Under the pieces are notes generated by a model. The model saw only the letters and a program-made list of their open reading frames with translations, did no database searches and had not been told where the DNA came from. A DNA stretch of 64,000 nucleotides, taken from JAXLWB01 sp046328715. Its GTDB lineage: Bacteria; Chloroflexota; Anaerolineae; Caldilineales; Caldilineaceae. A program made the position numbers and the translations under genes. The stretch covers positions 21,820-85,819 of the forward strand of contig JAXLWB010000043.1 in NCBI GenBank assembly GCA_046328715.1, written 5' to 3'. Below are positions 34,569-44,237 of the stretch, piece by piece (positions within the stretch are counted from its first letter, which is position 1; the number at the start of each line of letters is the position of its first letter).

Positions 34569-35534
34569 TCATCTTGTCACTCTCACTCTAGGGTCGAGGT
34601 ACACATACAACAGATCCGCCCCCAAGTTGGCAAAGATGACACTGAACGCCAACAGGAGAAACGCTCCTTGCAACACCGGGTAATCCTGCCGCTCGACCGC
34701 TGAGACAATCGCACCGCCAAGCCCTGGCCAGGAGAAGACAGTCTCGATCTCAATCGCTCCCGCCACGGTGAAGCCCAGGTTTAGGGCCACAATGGTTACA
34801 GTCGGCAACATGGCATTACGCAGGGCATGGTCGCGCAAAATTTGAAAGGAGGAAAGCCCCTTGGCCTTGGCAGTGAGGATAAAATCTTCGGAGAAGATTT
34901 CCAGCACGGCGCTGCGCATAAAAAGTGTATATTGCCCCGCATAGACCACGGTATAGGTAATGGTCGGTAGCAACAGATGTTTGCCGATATCCAGCCAGCG
35001 TTCCCAAAGCGAGGAGTAGGAGGCACCTGCTGTTAGTTTGCCTGCAATCGGCAACCCCAGATACGAAGTGCCGAGAAAGAGCAGAATCATGCCAAACCAA
35101 AAGGTCGGCATCGCCCACGCCACCAAACTCGAAAAGAGAATGCCATAATCGATGCTAGTGCGCGATCTCCAGGCCGCCAACACACCGAGCAAAATTCCAA
35201 ATACGATCGAGAGTAACGTTCCCAAGCCAATCAGGAGCAAGGTGTTCCACAAATTTTCAGCCAAAATGGTTGCCACCGGGCGCTGTTGATGAAAACTGAC
35301 ACCGAGATCCCCTTGCAGCAAGTTGCGGACATAGAGGATAAATTGGGTGGATAATGGCTGATCCAACCCAAAGCGATGCTGTAACGCCTCGATCGCCTCT
35401 TTGGTGAGCCGTGGATCTTTAACCATGCGCGCTGGATCGCCGGGAAGAATACGAAAAAGAAAGAAGTTGAGCGTCACCACGAAGACAATCGTCAGCAGCG
35501 CCCAGCTTATTTTGCGTAGAAGAAAGAGGCTCAT
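34569..35534 (-). CDS. peptide-type ABC transporter permease (B-like), second system
   Basis: A 321-residue permease starting LLRKISWALLTIVFVVTLNFFLFRILPGDPARMV, the standard B-subunit N-terminus. The EAA loop is DFILTAKAKGLSSFQILRDHALRNAMLP near residue 218. The C-terminus LLYVYLDPRVRVTR is also typical. It should pair with the C-like permease downstream (gap 135 bases, which includes a CATCCTGTCATCC-type simple repeat) and take substrate from the binding protein upstream. Confidence 0.9.
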   Translation of the reverse strand: MSLFLLRKISWALLTIVFVVTLNFFLFRILPGDPARMVKDPRLTKEAIEALQHRFGLDQPLSTQFILYVRNLLQGDLGVSFHQQRPVATILAENLWNTLLLIGLGTLLSIVFGILLGVLAAWRSRTSIDYGILFSSLVAWAMPTFWFGMILLFLGTSYLGLPIAGKLTAGASYSSLWERWLDIGKHLLLPTITYTVVYAGQYTLFMRSAVLEIFSEDFILTAKAKGLSSFQILRDHALRNAMLPTVTIVALNLGFTVAGAIEIETVFSWPGLGGAIVSAVERQDYPVLQGAFLLLAFSVIFANLGADLLYVYLDPRVRVTR

Positions 35535-35602
35535 GAGCTAGGATGAAAGGAAGACAGGATGTATATGTTGATCTTCTTGTCTTCCAGTCTTTTTGTCTGT
35601 TT

Positions 35603-37291
35603 TTACTGGATCGGTACCAAACTGGTCAACACACTCACGTCGCCCAACTCGATGGTTGGTGTATCGGTGGGCCAGCCGCTAAAGCGGTCCGCACGATAGG
35701 CTTGAACGTTGTCGGGATAGTAGGGAATGATGTAGACCACATCGTCAAAGACCATCTGCTGCATCTTATACACAATCTCTTGGCGTTTGACCGGATCGAG
35801 TTCGACCGACTGGGCTTCATACAATTTGTCGTACTCGGGATTCGAGTAGCCAGTTTCATTGCCGCCTCCATCGATCTGGGCGCTGCTCATCACACCCAAC
35901 GGATCATTCGGATCGGGTCCCCAGTACCAGCCCCATATCATGATGTCGTAATCAAAGGCTGGACAGCAGAGATCGACCAGGGCGGCAGAATCAACCGACT
36001 GAGGCTGTGTCTTGACTCCAATCTGACTCCAGGTTTGACCGAGCAACTCAGCCACACGCGGCGCTTCGGGAATATTGTTCGGCCATTGCAGTCGAAATTC
36101 GAGCGGTTGGCTGCCGTCGGGCATTTCACGCACGCCATCCCCATTTGTGTCCTTGTAGCCAGCATCATCCAAGATTTTGTTGGCCTTGGCAATATCAAAC
36201 TCATAATCCTTGATCTGGCTGTTGTACCAGTTGGCCTGCCCTGATGCCACCAGTGTCAAGCCAGGTTTGGCCAAACCAAGCATAGCCGTGTCGATGATCG
36301 ACTGTTTGTCGGTGGCATAGGCCAGCGCCAGACGCACGTTGCGGTCACGCAGCGCAGGATGGCCGGTGCATTTGCCGCCTTCTTTCGGGCAATTTTCGGG
36401 CGTAGCTTGGTTGAAAACAACATCGCGCAACTGCGGCGAGAGACCAGGCTTAGCCACGACTTCGACATTCTTGGTGCGTTTGAGCACAGGTACAGCAGTG
36501 TTAGGCATGCGTGTAATCATGTCTACCTGACCTGTCACCAACGCCTGCACCAATGCGTCTTCGTTGCCAAAGGTTTGGAAGACAATTTCATCCACCTGGG
36601 GCTTGTATTTGTAGTGCTCTTTGTTGACCACCACCCGCACAAATTCACCCTGCTTATACTCCTTCAAGATAAAGGGGCCGGAGCCGATCATTTCCAGGTT
36701 TTGAAACTCCGACGCCTTGGTCCCTTCACTCTGATCCTTCCAAATATGTTCTGGCAGGATGTACAGCGCTAGCAGTTGGCTATCCAGGTTTGGGATCGCC
36801 GCAGTCAGCGTCAAGACAACGGTTGTCTCATCAGGAGCGCTGATTGAATCGAATTTTTGGGTATAACTGTTGAGAAAGGGAAAGTCAGCATGATCTTTGT
36901 AGAGGTTGAGCGAAAAAGCCACATCATGGGCTGTCAATGGCTGCCCGTCGCTGAACTTGACCCCCTGGCGAATCTTGAAGGTGTGGACCTTGCCATCGTC
37001 CGAGGTCGTCATACTCTCCGCCAGATTGAGTCTGAATTTGCCATCGAGACCCAATTCATAGATCGTGTCGTAGACCAACGAGTAGATCACGTAGGCCTCA
37101 TACAGCTCACCCATGCCAGGATTGAGATTATCTGGGCTGCCCGGCCAGCCAACCCGCAAAACCGCAGGCTCACTTCTAGTAGGTACAGCAGTTTGTCCTT
37201 CTCCACTTGTAGAGGAAGGGACAGAGCCAGCGCAGCCTGCCAGGATGAGAACGGTGGCGAGAAGGGTCATGAGCCAAGATTGGCGTTTCAT
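35603..37291 (-). CDS. family-5 substrate-binding lipoprotein, second system
   Basis: A 562-residue SBP_bac_5 protein. The lipoprotein signal MKRQSWLMTLLATVLILAGC has Cys at residue 20. Family sequences include GKVHTFKIRQGVKFSDGQPLTAHDVAFSLNL and NVRLALAYATDKQSIIDTAMLG. The start at 37291 has AAGGGAGAAC upstream. It lies between the permease genes and a sarcosine-oxidase-like gene. That neighbour suggests peptides or N-methylated amino acids as cargo, but the importer could equally carry oligosaccharides. Confidence 0.9.
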   Translation of the reverse strand: MKRQSWLMTLLATVLILAGCAGSVPSSTSGEGQTAVPTRSEPAVLRVGWPGSPDNLNPGMGELYEAYVIYSLVYDTIYELGLDGKFRLNLAESMTTSDDGKVHTFKIRQGVKFSDGQPLTAHDVAFSLNLYKDHADFPFLNSYTQKFDSISAPDETTVVLTLTAAIPNLDSQLLALYILPEHIWKDQSEGTKASEFQNLEMIGSGPFILKEYKQGEFVRVVVNKEHYKYKPQVDEIVFQTFGNEDALVQALVTGQVDMITRMPNTAVPVLKRTKNVEVVAKPGLSPQLRDVVFNQATPENCPKEGGKCTGHPALRDRNVRLALAYATDKQSIIDTAMLGLAKPGLTLVASGQANWYNSQIKDYEFDIAKANKILDDAGYKDTNGDGVREMPDGSQPLEFRLQWPNNIPEAPRVAELLGQTWSQIGVKTQPQSVDSAALVDLCCPAFDYDIMIWGWYWGPDPNDPLGVMSSAQIDGGGNETGYSNPEYDKLYEAQSVELDPVKRQEIVYKMQQMVFDDVVYIIPYYPDNVQAYRADRFSGWPTDTPTIELGDVSVLTSLVPIQ

Positions 37292-37450
37292 TTTTGTTCT
37301 CCCTTGATTCGGGGCGAATGAATGTGGATCGTGGGCGTTATTATACAAGCTATCTTCGAGAATGCAAGCGTTCTATTTTTGCAGAACCGTCAGCGTCAGC
37401 GTACAGGCCCCTTACTTACGTGTGGTGTTCTAAACGGTCAGTGCCTGAGC

Positions 37451-38617
37451 CTACACCAAAAAGTGCTTCTGCGGCTCCTTTTCCAAAAGGATTGGCCGAT
37501 TAAAGCGAAATGGCGTGAGATCAGCACTGATCGGCTGATCGCTCACAATTTCAGCCAAAAGCTTGCCGATCAAGGATGCAAACTTGAAGGCATGACCCGC
37601 CCCAATCGCAGTGGCGACATGCGAATGCTCAGGCAATGAATCGATGACAAAGTCGCGGTCAGGCGTCAAGGTGTACAAACAAGTCTTCGTATAGGCAATC
37701 GGACCTATCCCGCTGGGCAAATACTTGCGCATAAAGTTCATCACCCGTTGTAGGTTGGCCTCATCGGGCTCAAAGCTGCGCGTGTGCCCTGTCACTTCCT
37801 GTCCGCCCACATCCTGTGCCACCTTGATCGCCTGCTCACCATAGATGGGAAAGCCATAAAACGAGGGTTCATCCATCCAAATCCAAATGGGGAAGCGTTC
37901 TGGGGTGAAGTGGTTAGGTGCCAAGGGGGTAAAGTAGGTAACCTGTTCCTGCGTAACGGTAAGCGGCAATTGTACCCCGAACGAACGATAGGCCTGATTC
38001 GACCACGCCCCTGCCGCCATCACTAGCCTGGCGCAACGGTAAGTGCCTTGGGCGGTGACAACCTCATACTCGCCAGCGACGGAGCGAATGTTCACGATCG
38101 GTTGCTGGTCGATCAGCGTTGCGCCATGTGCCCTTGCCATGCGCAGGTGGGCCGCATTGCAGCGCGCCGCCGGGGCAATGCCGCTTTCGGCTTGAAAGAT
38201 ACCGACTACATCCTGGGTGAGTTTCCATTGCGGCCAACGCCGCATGATCTCCCTGGCATCGAGCATCTCGTAGGGAACGTTGCAGGCACGCAGACTTTCG
38301 CTGTAATCGCGCATGGGAATCGCCGGGTTGGCTGGCCAGAGGTCGAGACCCCCGGTTTTGATGATCAATGCTTCGTCGGCATCTTGCTCCAAGCTGGCCC
38401 AGGCTTGATAAGCCAACTTGGCCAATTCCACATAACCAGGTGTGTGGTAGGAGAGGCGAATGATCCGCGAATGATCCTGTGAACCGCCACGTACATGTCC
38501 AATCTCAAACTGTTCGAGACCCAGCACGTTGTTTCCATAGCGACGCGCCAACCAATAGGCCGCTGCTGCGCCGATCCCTCCCAGTCCAAGGACAATCGTC
38601 TCAAAGTCTGTTTTCAC
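37451..38617 (-). CDS. sarcosine oxidase / N-methyltryptophan oxidase-like flavoenzyme
   Basis: A 388-residue monomeric-sarcosine-oxidase-type protein that should remove N-methyl groups from amino acids with oxygen. The FAD-binding segment is ETIVLGLGGIGAAAAYWLARR; HSRIIRLSYHTPGYVELA near residue 51 follows it. YTKTCLYTLTPDRDFVIDSLPEHSHVATAIGAGHAFKFA near 310 has the Cys that in the family forms a covalent bond to FAD. The start is GTG at 38617 with GGAGAA upstream. It is 159 bases upstream of the binding-protein gene, so it may be the first gene of the second importer operon. It is divergent from the aldolase fusion gene. Confidence 0.85.
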   Translation of the reverse strand: MKTDFETIVLGLGGIGAAAAYWLARRYGNNVLGLEQFEIGHVRGGSQDHSRIIRLSYHTPGYVELAKLAYQAWASLEQDADEALIIKTGGLDLWPANPAIPMRDYSESLRACNVPYEMLDAREIMRRWPQWKLTQDVVGIFQAESGIAPAARCNAAHLRMARAHGATLIDQQPIVNIRSVAGEYEVVTAQGTYRCARLVMAAGAWSNQAYRSFGVQLPLTVTQEQVTYFTPLAPNHFTPERFPIWIWMDEPSFYGFPIYGEQAIKVAQDVGGQEVTGHTRSFEPDEANLQRVMNFMRKYLPSGIGPIAYTKTCLYTLTPDRDFVIDSLPEHSHVATAIGAGHAFKFASLIGKLLAEIVSDQPISADLTPFRFNRPILLEKEPQKHFLV

Positions 38618-38806
38618 TTCTCCGTCCTTATTTATAGGGTGTTCGCTTTTATTTCGAGAAGAGTTGACGCTATAATGCTCTTAGAGATTGATTTACATCA
38701 TTATACCTTGCTCTGAATGATAAGTGGAGTTTTTCATGCTTGTTTTCGAGAAGCAAAACTCCGCTATCATTGCAACCGCATTTTAGTATACCCAGAAAGA
38801 AGCACT

Positions 38807-40777
38807 ATGAAAAACTTATGGAATGATGCCGAGGCGAGCCAATTTGATGGTGATCTGCCTTTGCGCGTCTACACCTCGCGCCTATTAGGACGTAACCCCG
38901 ACTTGGTACTCCACGGCGGCGGCAACACCTCGGTGAAGTGCTGCGAACAGAATCTCTTTGGCGAAGAAGACGAGATTCTCTACGTCAAAGGCAGCGGCTG
39001 GAATTTAGAGACCATCGAAGCGCCTGGCTTTTCACCGGTGCGTATGAACCACCTGCTGAAATTATCCAAATTAGAGCGGCTGAGCGACACGCAAATGGCG
39101 CGTGAACTGCGCATAGGTCTGACCAACCCCTCTGCCCCTGATCCTTCGGTCGAGGCCATCCTTCATGCTATCCTGCCCCATAAATTCGTCGATCACACCC
39201 ATGCCGATGCTGTGGTCACCCTGACCAACAGCGTCAATGGCGAAGCGCGCATCCGTGAACTTTACGGTGATCGGGTGGTGGTCATCCCTTATGTCATGCC
39301 TGGCTTCAAGTTGGCACGGCTCTGCGCCCAACTCTTTCCGCAACAGGCGGGGCCGCAGACAATCGGCATGGTGCTGCTCAAACATGGCATCTTCAGCTTT
39401 GGAGCTACCGCCAAGCAATCCTATGACCGCATGATCGAGCTGGTCTCGCAGGCGGAAGCCTATCTGCAAGAAAAACATGCCTGGCAAATTGCTGTTCCCG
39501 ATCTGTCTGCGCCAACTTTCATGCGGGGTGAAGTGGCATCTTTGCGTAAACAACTCTCACAAGTCGCCAAGGCGCCGTTGATCCTCTCCTCGCAGCAAGA
39601 TGCTGAGACATTGAACTTTGTCCAGCGTGCCGATCTGGTAAAGATCTCACAACAAGGCCCTGCCACGCCCGACCATGTGATCCGGACAAAGCGTCTGCCC
39701 TTGGCCGGCCGCGATGTGACAGCATATCAACAGTCCTACGAAGCCTACTTTGCCCAGTTTGCCCCCCATAATGAGCAATCACTGACCATGCTCGACCCGG
39801 CACCGCGCGTCCTGCTCGATCCACAACTGGGCATGATCTCCATTGGTCGCAGCGCAAGTGACGCCGGGATTGTACGCGACATCTACCAACATACAATGCA
39901 GATCATCCAGCGGGCAGAGATGTTGGGGGGCTACGAGGCACTCTCAGCGGGCGATCTCTTTGAGATGGAGTATTGGGAACTGGAACAGGCCAAACTCAAA
40001 CGGGGCGGCGCATCCAAACCCTTTGCAGGTGAAGTGGCACTGGTCACTGGTTCCTATTCAGGTATCGGTAAGGCTTGCGCCGAATCTTTATTGGCTCGTG
40101 GCGCAGCGGTCGTCGGTTTCGATCTCAACCCCGGCATTCGCGACAGCTTTAAACGCAGCGATTATCTCGGTGTCGAGGGCGATGTCAGCAATCCCGACCA
40201 TCTTAGCCGTGCCCTCGATCAGGCAGTTCAACACTTCGGCGGGCTTGATCTGCTTGTTCTCAACGCTGGCATCTTCCCCAACAGCAAACGAATCGATTCG
40301 TTGCCCGATGCCGAATGGGAAAAAGTATTGCGCATCAATCTCGATGCCAACCTGGCACTGATGCGCGATGCCCATCCGTTGCTCAAGCTTGCGCCGCGTG
40401 GTGGACGAGTGGTCGTAATTGCTTCAAAGAATGTCCCTGCGCCTGGCCCTGGTGCGGCAGCGTACTCGGCTTCCAAAGCAGCACTGACCCAATTGGCTCG
40501 TGTGGCGGCCATGGAATGGGGCAATGATCGCATCCGCATCAATGTGCTTCACCCCAATGCGGTCTTTGACACTGCCCTCTGGACCGAAGATCTGCTCAAG
40601 GCGCGTGCTGCTGGCTACAAGATGAGTGTAGAAGAGTACAAGACGAACAACATCCTACACGTCGAAGTCACCAGTCGCGATGTCGGTGAGCTCGCCGCAG
40701 AACTCTGTGGCCCGCTCTTCGCCAAGACTACCGGCGCTCAGATCCCGATCGATGGCGGGAATGATCGGGTGATTTGA
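38807..40777 (+). CDS. class II aldolase / short-chain dehydrogenase fusion
   Basis: A 656-residue two-domain enzyme. The N-terminal 400 residues are a class II (zinc) aldolase: LVLHGGGNTSVK near residue 35, LYVKGSGWNLE, VDHTHADAVV with ligand His near 129, and a further His in VLLKHGIFSFG. The C-terminal 240 residues are a short-chain dehydrogenase: ALVTGSYSGIGKA near 412, LVLNAGIF, the catalytic YSASK near 550 and IPIDGGNDRVI at the end. Such fusions split rhamnulose-1-phosphate or related deoxyketoses and oxidise or reduce the lactaldehyde formed. I use the ATG at 38807, since the 30 residues before it are unlike the family. It is followed by a strong palindrome. Confidence 0.88.
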   Translation: MKNLWNDAEASQFDGDLPLRVYTSRLLGRNPDLVLHGGGNTSVKCCEQNLFGEEDEILYVKGSGWNLETIEAPGFSPVRMNHLLKLSKLERLSDTQMARELRIGLTNPSAPDPSVEAILHAILPHKFVDHTHADAVVTLTNSVNGEARIRELYGDRVVVIPYVMPGFKLARLCAQLFPQQAGPQTIGMVLLKHGIFSFGATAKQSYDRMIELVSQAEAYLQEKHAWQIAVPDLSAPTFMRGEVASLRKQLSQVAKAPLILSSQQDAETLNFVQRADLVKISQQGPATPDHVIRTKRLPLAGRDVTAYQQSYEAYFAQFAPHNEQSLTMLDPAPRVLLDPQLGMISIGRSASDAGIVRDIYQHTMQIIQRAEMLGGYEALSAGDLFEMEYWELEQAKLKRGGASKPFAGEVALVTGSYSGIGKACAESLLARGAAVVGFDLNPGIRDSFKRSDYLGVEGDVSNPDHLSRALDQAVQHFGGLDLLVLNAGIFPNSKRIDSLPDAEWEKVLRINLDANLALMRDAHPLLKLAPRGGRVVVIASKNVPAPGPGAAAYSASKAALTQLARVAAMEWGNDRIRINVLHPNAVFDTALWTEDLLKARAAGYKMSVEEYKTNNILHVEVTSRDVGELAAELCGPLFAKTTGAQIPIDGGNDRVI

Positions 40778-40791
40778 GGAGAGAAAATATG

Positions 40792-40829
40792 ATTGGTAAC
40801 TGGCAATTACATAATTGCCAGTTACCAAT
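40792..40829. terminator. near-perfect 38-bp palindrome between convergent genes
   Basis: ATTGGTAACTGGCAATTA at 40792-40809 is exactly inverted at 40812-40829 with two bases at the centre. It lies between the ends of the aldolase fusion (plus) and the Old Yellow Enzyme gene (minus) and should end transcription in both directions. Confidence 0.75.
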
Positions 40830-40850
40830 GGCGATAAATATCACTAAATA

Positions 40851-42284
40851 TCACTTCATCTTTTCTTTTGCTGCTTCTAGTTTCTCGTGATCGGGATGTT
40901 GCTTGTAAAAGTCATCCAAGGGATAACAGCCGCTGACCAGGCCATTGCGTGGACCAGTGGTGCAGTCACTAAAGGTGCGGCAGTAGAGTTTGCGCTGATA
41001 GGGCCGACCCGCCAGAACATCGGCGGGAAGTTCTGGATAGGAGAGCACCATACGCCCGACCCCAACCGAATCGACCATACCGGTGCGAACTGCGTATTGC
41101 GCCACGTTGGGCAACCATTCTTGCAGATAAGAGTAACCGGTTCCGACAAAGATCAGATCGGGGCGATGTCGCTTGAGTTCGGCTGTGACTTTGATTTGGC
41201 GTGCCACACCAACTAATGGATCTTCCGGCGGCTGATAGCCATCGGATGGTGGAAAGAGCGCCGGGCGCTGAATGTGCGGCGTGTAGTAAGGGCTGCCTGC
41301 TGTGATACAGACGAGTTGGACATCGAGCTCGGCGAGCAGATCGAGAAACTGTTTCGGTTCGCGCAGGTCGATGCCCGTGCCGGTACCGTCGCCGCCAAAG
41401 GCGTAGGGGTAGGTGGACTCGCTCCAGGCTTCTGGCTCCCCCGTCTTCTCGGTGCCAGGCTTGAAGGGCATAAAGTCGAAGGCGCTGAGGCGTACGCCAA
41501 TGCCCAAGCCGGGAGCCGCTGCTCGCACCGCCGCCACGGCGTTGCGCAAGAAGCGAGTGCGATTTTCAAAGCTGCCGCCATAGCGCCCAGGTCGCTCGTG
41601 GGCGCTGAGAAATTCATGTCCCAGGTAACCGTGACAATGTTTGAGATCGACGAACTCATAACCTGCTCGCTGCACCAGCACTGCAGCACGGGCAAAATCT
41701 TCGATCAGCCGGTCAATGTCATCATCGCTGAGGATGTCGCTTTCTTTGACGTTGAACTTGCGGTCGAGCAGCGGATGGCGATAGAGCGTAGCAGGCTGAA
41801 TTGGCTTACCCTGAGTAGGACGGCAGAAGCGCCCGGAGTGGGTGAGTTGTAAACCAATCAGCAGATCACTGGTGTTGCCAAAACGGCTGGCATGTTCGTC
41901 GATTAATGTCTCGCGTAGTTTGACCAGACCGGCCAGGGTCGCTTCGCTGGCGATGAGCTGATTCGGGTTGGCGCGCGCATCCGGTCGCACTGCGACTGCC
42001 TCACCCCCTGCGATCAACTTGGCCCCACTCTGCCCAAAGCGCTGCCAACGACGCACTGTCAGCGGTGATGGGTTGCCGTCCAACTCCCCATCCCATCCCT
42101 CCATCGGCAGCACTGCAAAGCGATTGCCAATCCGCTTCATCTTGGTGTCGAGCGGCTGCGCCAAAACTGATTCTGGCCCATGTTCCACGGTTGGATCAAA
42201 GCCGAGATCCAAGCCGAGTGAATGCAGGTGAGATTGAAAGCTTTCTGCGTTGCGCAGGGTTGCAACCCGTTTGTATGTTGTCAT
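40851..42284 (-). CDS. NADH:flavin oxidoreductase (Old Yellow Enzyme family)
   Basis: A 477-residue FMN enzyme built on the OYE TIM barrel, longer than the classic 350-residue form because of N-terminal and internal inserts. Typical sequence is YEFVDLKHCHGYLGHEFLSAHERPGRYGGSFENRTRFL near residue 208, with HSGRFCRP near 150. It lacks the C-terminal iron-sulfur and NADH domains of dienoyl-CoA reductases. It should reduce an activated double bond. Its ATG overlaps the TGA of the GntR gene upstream (ATGA), so regulator and enzyme are one translation unit. Confidence 0.87.
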   Translation of the reverse strand: MTTYKRVATLRNAESFQSHLHSLGLDLGFDPTVEHGPESVLAQPLDTKMKRIGNRFAVLPMEGWDGELDGNPSPLTVRRWQRFGQSGAKLIAGGEAVAVRPDARANPNQLIASEATLAGLVKLRETLIDEHASRFGNTSDLLIGLQLTHSGRFCRPTQGKPIQPATLYRHPLLDRKFNVKESDILSDDDIDRLIEDFARAAVLVQRAGYEFVDLKHCHGYLGHEFLSAHERPGRYGGSFENRTRFLRNAVAAVRAAAPGLGIGVRLSAFDFMPFKPGTEKTGEPEAWSESTYPYAFGGDGTGTGIDLREPKQFLDLLAELDVQLVCITAGSPYYTPHIQRPALFPPSDGYQPPEDPLVGVARQIKVTAELKRHRPDLIFVGTGYSYLQEWLPNVAQYAVRTGMVDSVGVGRMVLSYPELPADVLAGRPYQRKLYCRTFSDCTTGPRNGLVSGCYPLDDFYKQHPDHEKLEAAKEKMK

Positions 42285-42985
42285 GAGTGATTTGCTTTCT
42301 GGGCTAACGCCTGTTGTAAATGTTCCGAGTAAGCTGCATTGGCCGTGCGATTATGCTCACGGATCACACGTTCCAGCCAGGCTTCATCGCGCGCCTTCAT
42401 CGCTTTGAACATCTGCCAATGTTCGTCTTGGGCGGTGCTGACACGGTGGCTAAAGACGTCGTTGAGATAGTAGCTGCGCAGGCGATTCCATTGATCCAAC
42501 ACACGGTTGAGCGTGCTTTTGACCAAGGGCATGGCAGCGCAATCACAGATAAACTGGTGCAATTGGGCATTGGCCGCAGACCACGCATCCAGATCGCTCG
42601 TGAGACCATCCATTTCGTGCAGGAGCACTTCTAGTTGCGCGAATTCCTCTTTGCTCATTCGTCGGCAAGCCGACCGCCCGCTGATCAGTTCCAGTGCTTC
42701 CAGTAACTCGAAAATTTCAACGATCAGTCCTTCCTCAATTGGCGTGACTGTGACCCCAATGTAGGGTTGGATCGTGACCAGCCCTTCGGCTTGCAACTGT
42801 TGCAGCGCTTCGCGAACCGGGATCGCACTGGAGCCGAATTGTTCAGCCAGATCATCGATCACCAGACGCTGGCCAGGTATGAAATTACCCTTGGTAATGG
42901 CAGTGCGCAATGCGTCGGTAATGGCATCTTTTTTGCTGCGGAAACCACCAGCAGGGAGCGCTACAACGGCTTTTTTTGAGAGCAT
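42281..42985 (-). CDS. GntR-family regulator with FCD domain
   Basis: A 234-residue FadR/VanR-type regulator. The N-terminal winged helix is KKDAITDALRTAITKGNFIPGQRLVIDDLAEQFGSSAIPVREALQQLQAEGLV. An all-helical FCD effector domain follows, with metal-ligand candidates in AQLHQFICDCA and REHNRTANAAY. The ATG at 42985 gives a normal GntR start; a longer form from a TTG at 43063 would add hydrophobic residues that do not belong to the family. It heads the operon with the OYE gene and is divergent from the 2-hydroxyacid dehydrogenase, so it may control both. Confidence 0.88.
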   Translation of the reverse strand: MLSKKAVVALPAGGFRSKKDAITDALRTAITKGNFIPGQRLVIDDLAEQFGSSAIPVREALQQLQAEGLVTIQPYIGVTVTPIEEGLIVEIFELLEALELISGRSACRRMSKEEFAQLEVLLHEMDGLTSDLDAWSAANAQLHQFICDCAAMPLVKSTLNRVLDQWNRLRSYYLNDVFSHRVSTAQDEHWQMFKAMKARDEAWLERVIREHNRTANAAYSEHLQQALAQKANHS

Positions 42986-43021
42986 GGATTCCAACTGAGT
43001 TGTCTGAACTGGAGCGATCAG

Positions 43022-43041
43022 GAATATATGATATATGATAG
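43022..43041. promoter_or_regulatory. AT-rich near-palindrome, candidate GntR operator
   Basis: The segment contains ATATATGATATATGATA in the divergent gap between the GntR gene and the dehydrogenase. Apart from one central position, ATATATGATATAT is its own reverse complement. FCD-type regulators often bind AT-rich short dyads in such gaps. Binding is inferred. Confidence 0.3.
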
Positions 43042-43142
43042 AGAGAGAAGAAAGTTTTGTCAATTATGAACTAATCTTCATGCTTTTCCTGAAAGAACCA
43101 GCAAATGATACAGTATAGCTGAATAATCAAGCCTCTCCCATT

Positions 43143-44135
43143 ATGAAAGCAATTTATCTACTTCCAGAGCACAACCATTCCCTCATCTATGGCCCGGATG
43201 AACAGCGCGACATCGCCAGTCGGGTAGAGCTTATCGCGCCGCGCCAGGATGCGCAGAGCGTCTTGCTGCAACCCCCGGGCACATTTGACGAAGTTGAAGT
43301 GATCTTCTCGGGCTGGGGCATGGCCAAGATGGACGCCGACTTTTTTGCTCGCTTTCCCAAACTCAAAGTTCTCTTTTACGGTGCCGGTGCTGTGAGTGGC
43401 TTTGTGACTGAGGAGGTTTGGCAGCGAGGAATCGTGATTAGCAATGCTAATGTGGCCAACGGGATCGCTGTGGCCGAGTACACGGTGGCACAAATCTACC
43501 TTTGCCTGAAACAAGTCTGGCAGGCTGCGTTGCGCATCAAACGTGAGGGGCACTATCATAAGCCGCCGCATGTTGCTGGTGCCTATGGCAGCACCGTTGG
43601 CATCATTTCGTTGGGCGCGATTGGTCGCATGGTCGCTGAACGGCTGCGTGGCACTGATATACATCTGATTGCCTACGATCCCTTCATGACGCCCGAACAA
43701 GCAGCCGCACTCAATGTCGAATTGACTACACTTGAGGTGCTTTTTCAGCGAGCAGACGTGATTACCTGTCACACCCCTTGGCTGCCAGAGACAGAAGGGA
43801 TGTTGAATGGACGGCTGTTTCGGCTAATGAAACCAGGAGCGAATTTCATCAACACCGCACGTGGTGCCGTGGTCAACGAGCCTGAGTTGATCGAGGTGTT
43901 GGGTGAACGCCCCGACCTCTTCGCTGTGCTAGATGTCACCTGGCCGGAACCCCCTGTGCTCGGCTCACCGCTTTACACCCTGCCCAATGTCATTCTTACC
44001 CCGCATGTGGCAGGCACCATGAACGATGAATGTCGGCGTATGGGGCGGATGATGGTCGAAGAACTGGAGCGCTGGCTAGCAGGTCAACCCTTACAGCATC
44101 AAGTGAGCCGCCAATACGCCCGCGCACGAGGGTGA
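43143..44135 (+). CDS. D-isomer-specific 2-hydroxyacid dehydrogenase
   Basis: A 330-residue NAD(H)-dependent enzyme that interconverts 2-hydroxy and 2-keto acids. The nucleotide loop is GSTVGIISLGAIGRMVAERL near residue 155. The catalytic Arg is in INTARGAVVNE near 238, the Glu in VLDVTWPEPP near 265 and the His in LTPHVAGTMNDECRRM near 286. The N-terminal catalytic part (EVIFSGWGMAKMDADFFARFPKLKVLFYGAGAV) is of the phosphoglycerate-dehydrogenase type. It is transcribed away from the GntR/OYE operon and followed 100 bases on by a beta-lactamase-like gene. Confidence 0.9.
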   Translation: MKAIYLLPEHNHSLIYGPDEQRDIASRVELIAPRQDAQSVLLQPPGTFDEVEVIFSGWGMAKMDADFFARFPKLKVLFYGAGAVSGFVTEEVWQRGIVISNANVANGIAVAEYTVAQIYLCLKQVWQAALRIKREGHYHKPPHVAGAYGSTVGIISLGAIGRMVAERLRGTDIHLIAYDPFMTPEQAAALNVELTTLEVLFQRADVITCHTPWLPETEGMLNGRLFRLMKPGANFINTARGAVVNEPELIEVLGERPDLFAVLDVTWPEPPVLGSPLYTLPNVILTPHVAGTMNDECRRMGRMMVEELERWLAGQPLQHQVSRQYARARG

Positions 44136-44237
44136 GGAGGCAGTGGGGTAAGAGCAAGAATATAAGTTTAGATTTTAGTTTGACAAACTCCCTTACAATT
44201 GCCCATGGGCATTGCCCTGGGATAGAAAGGACACAGC

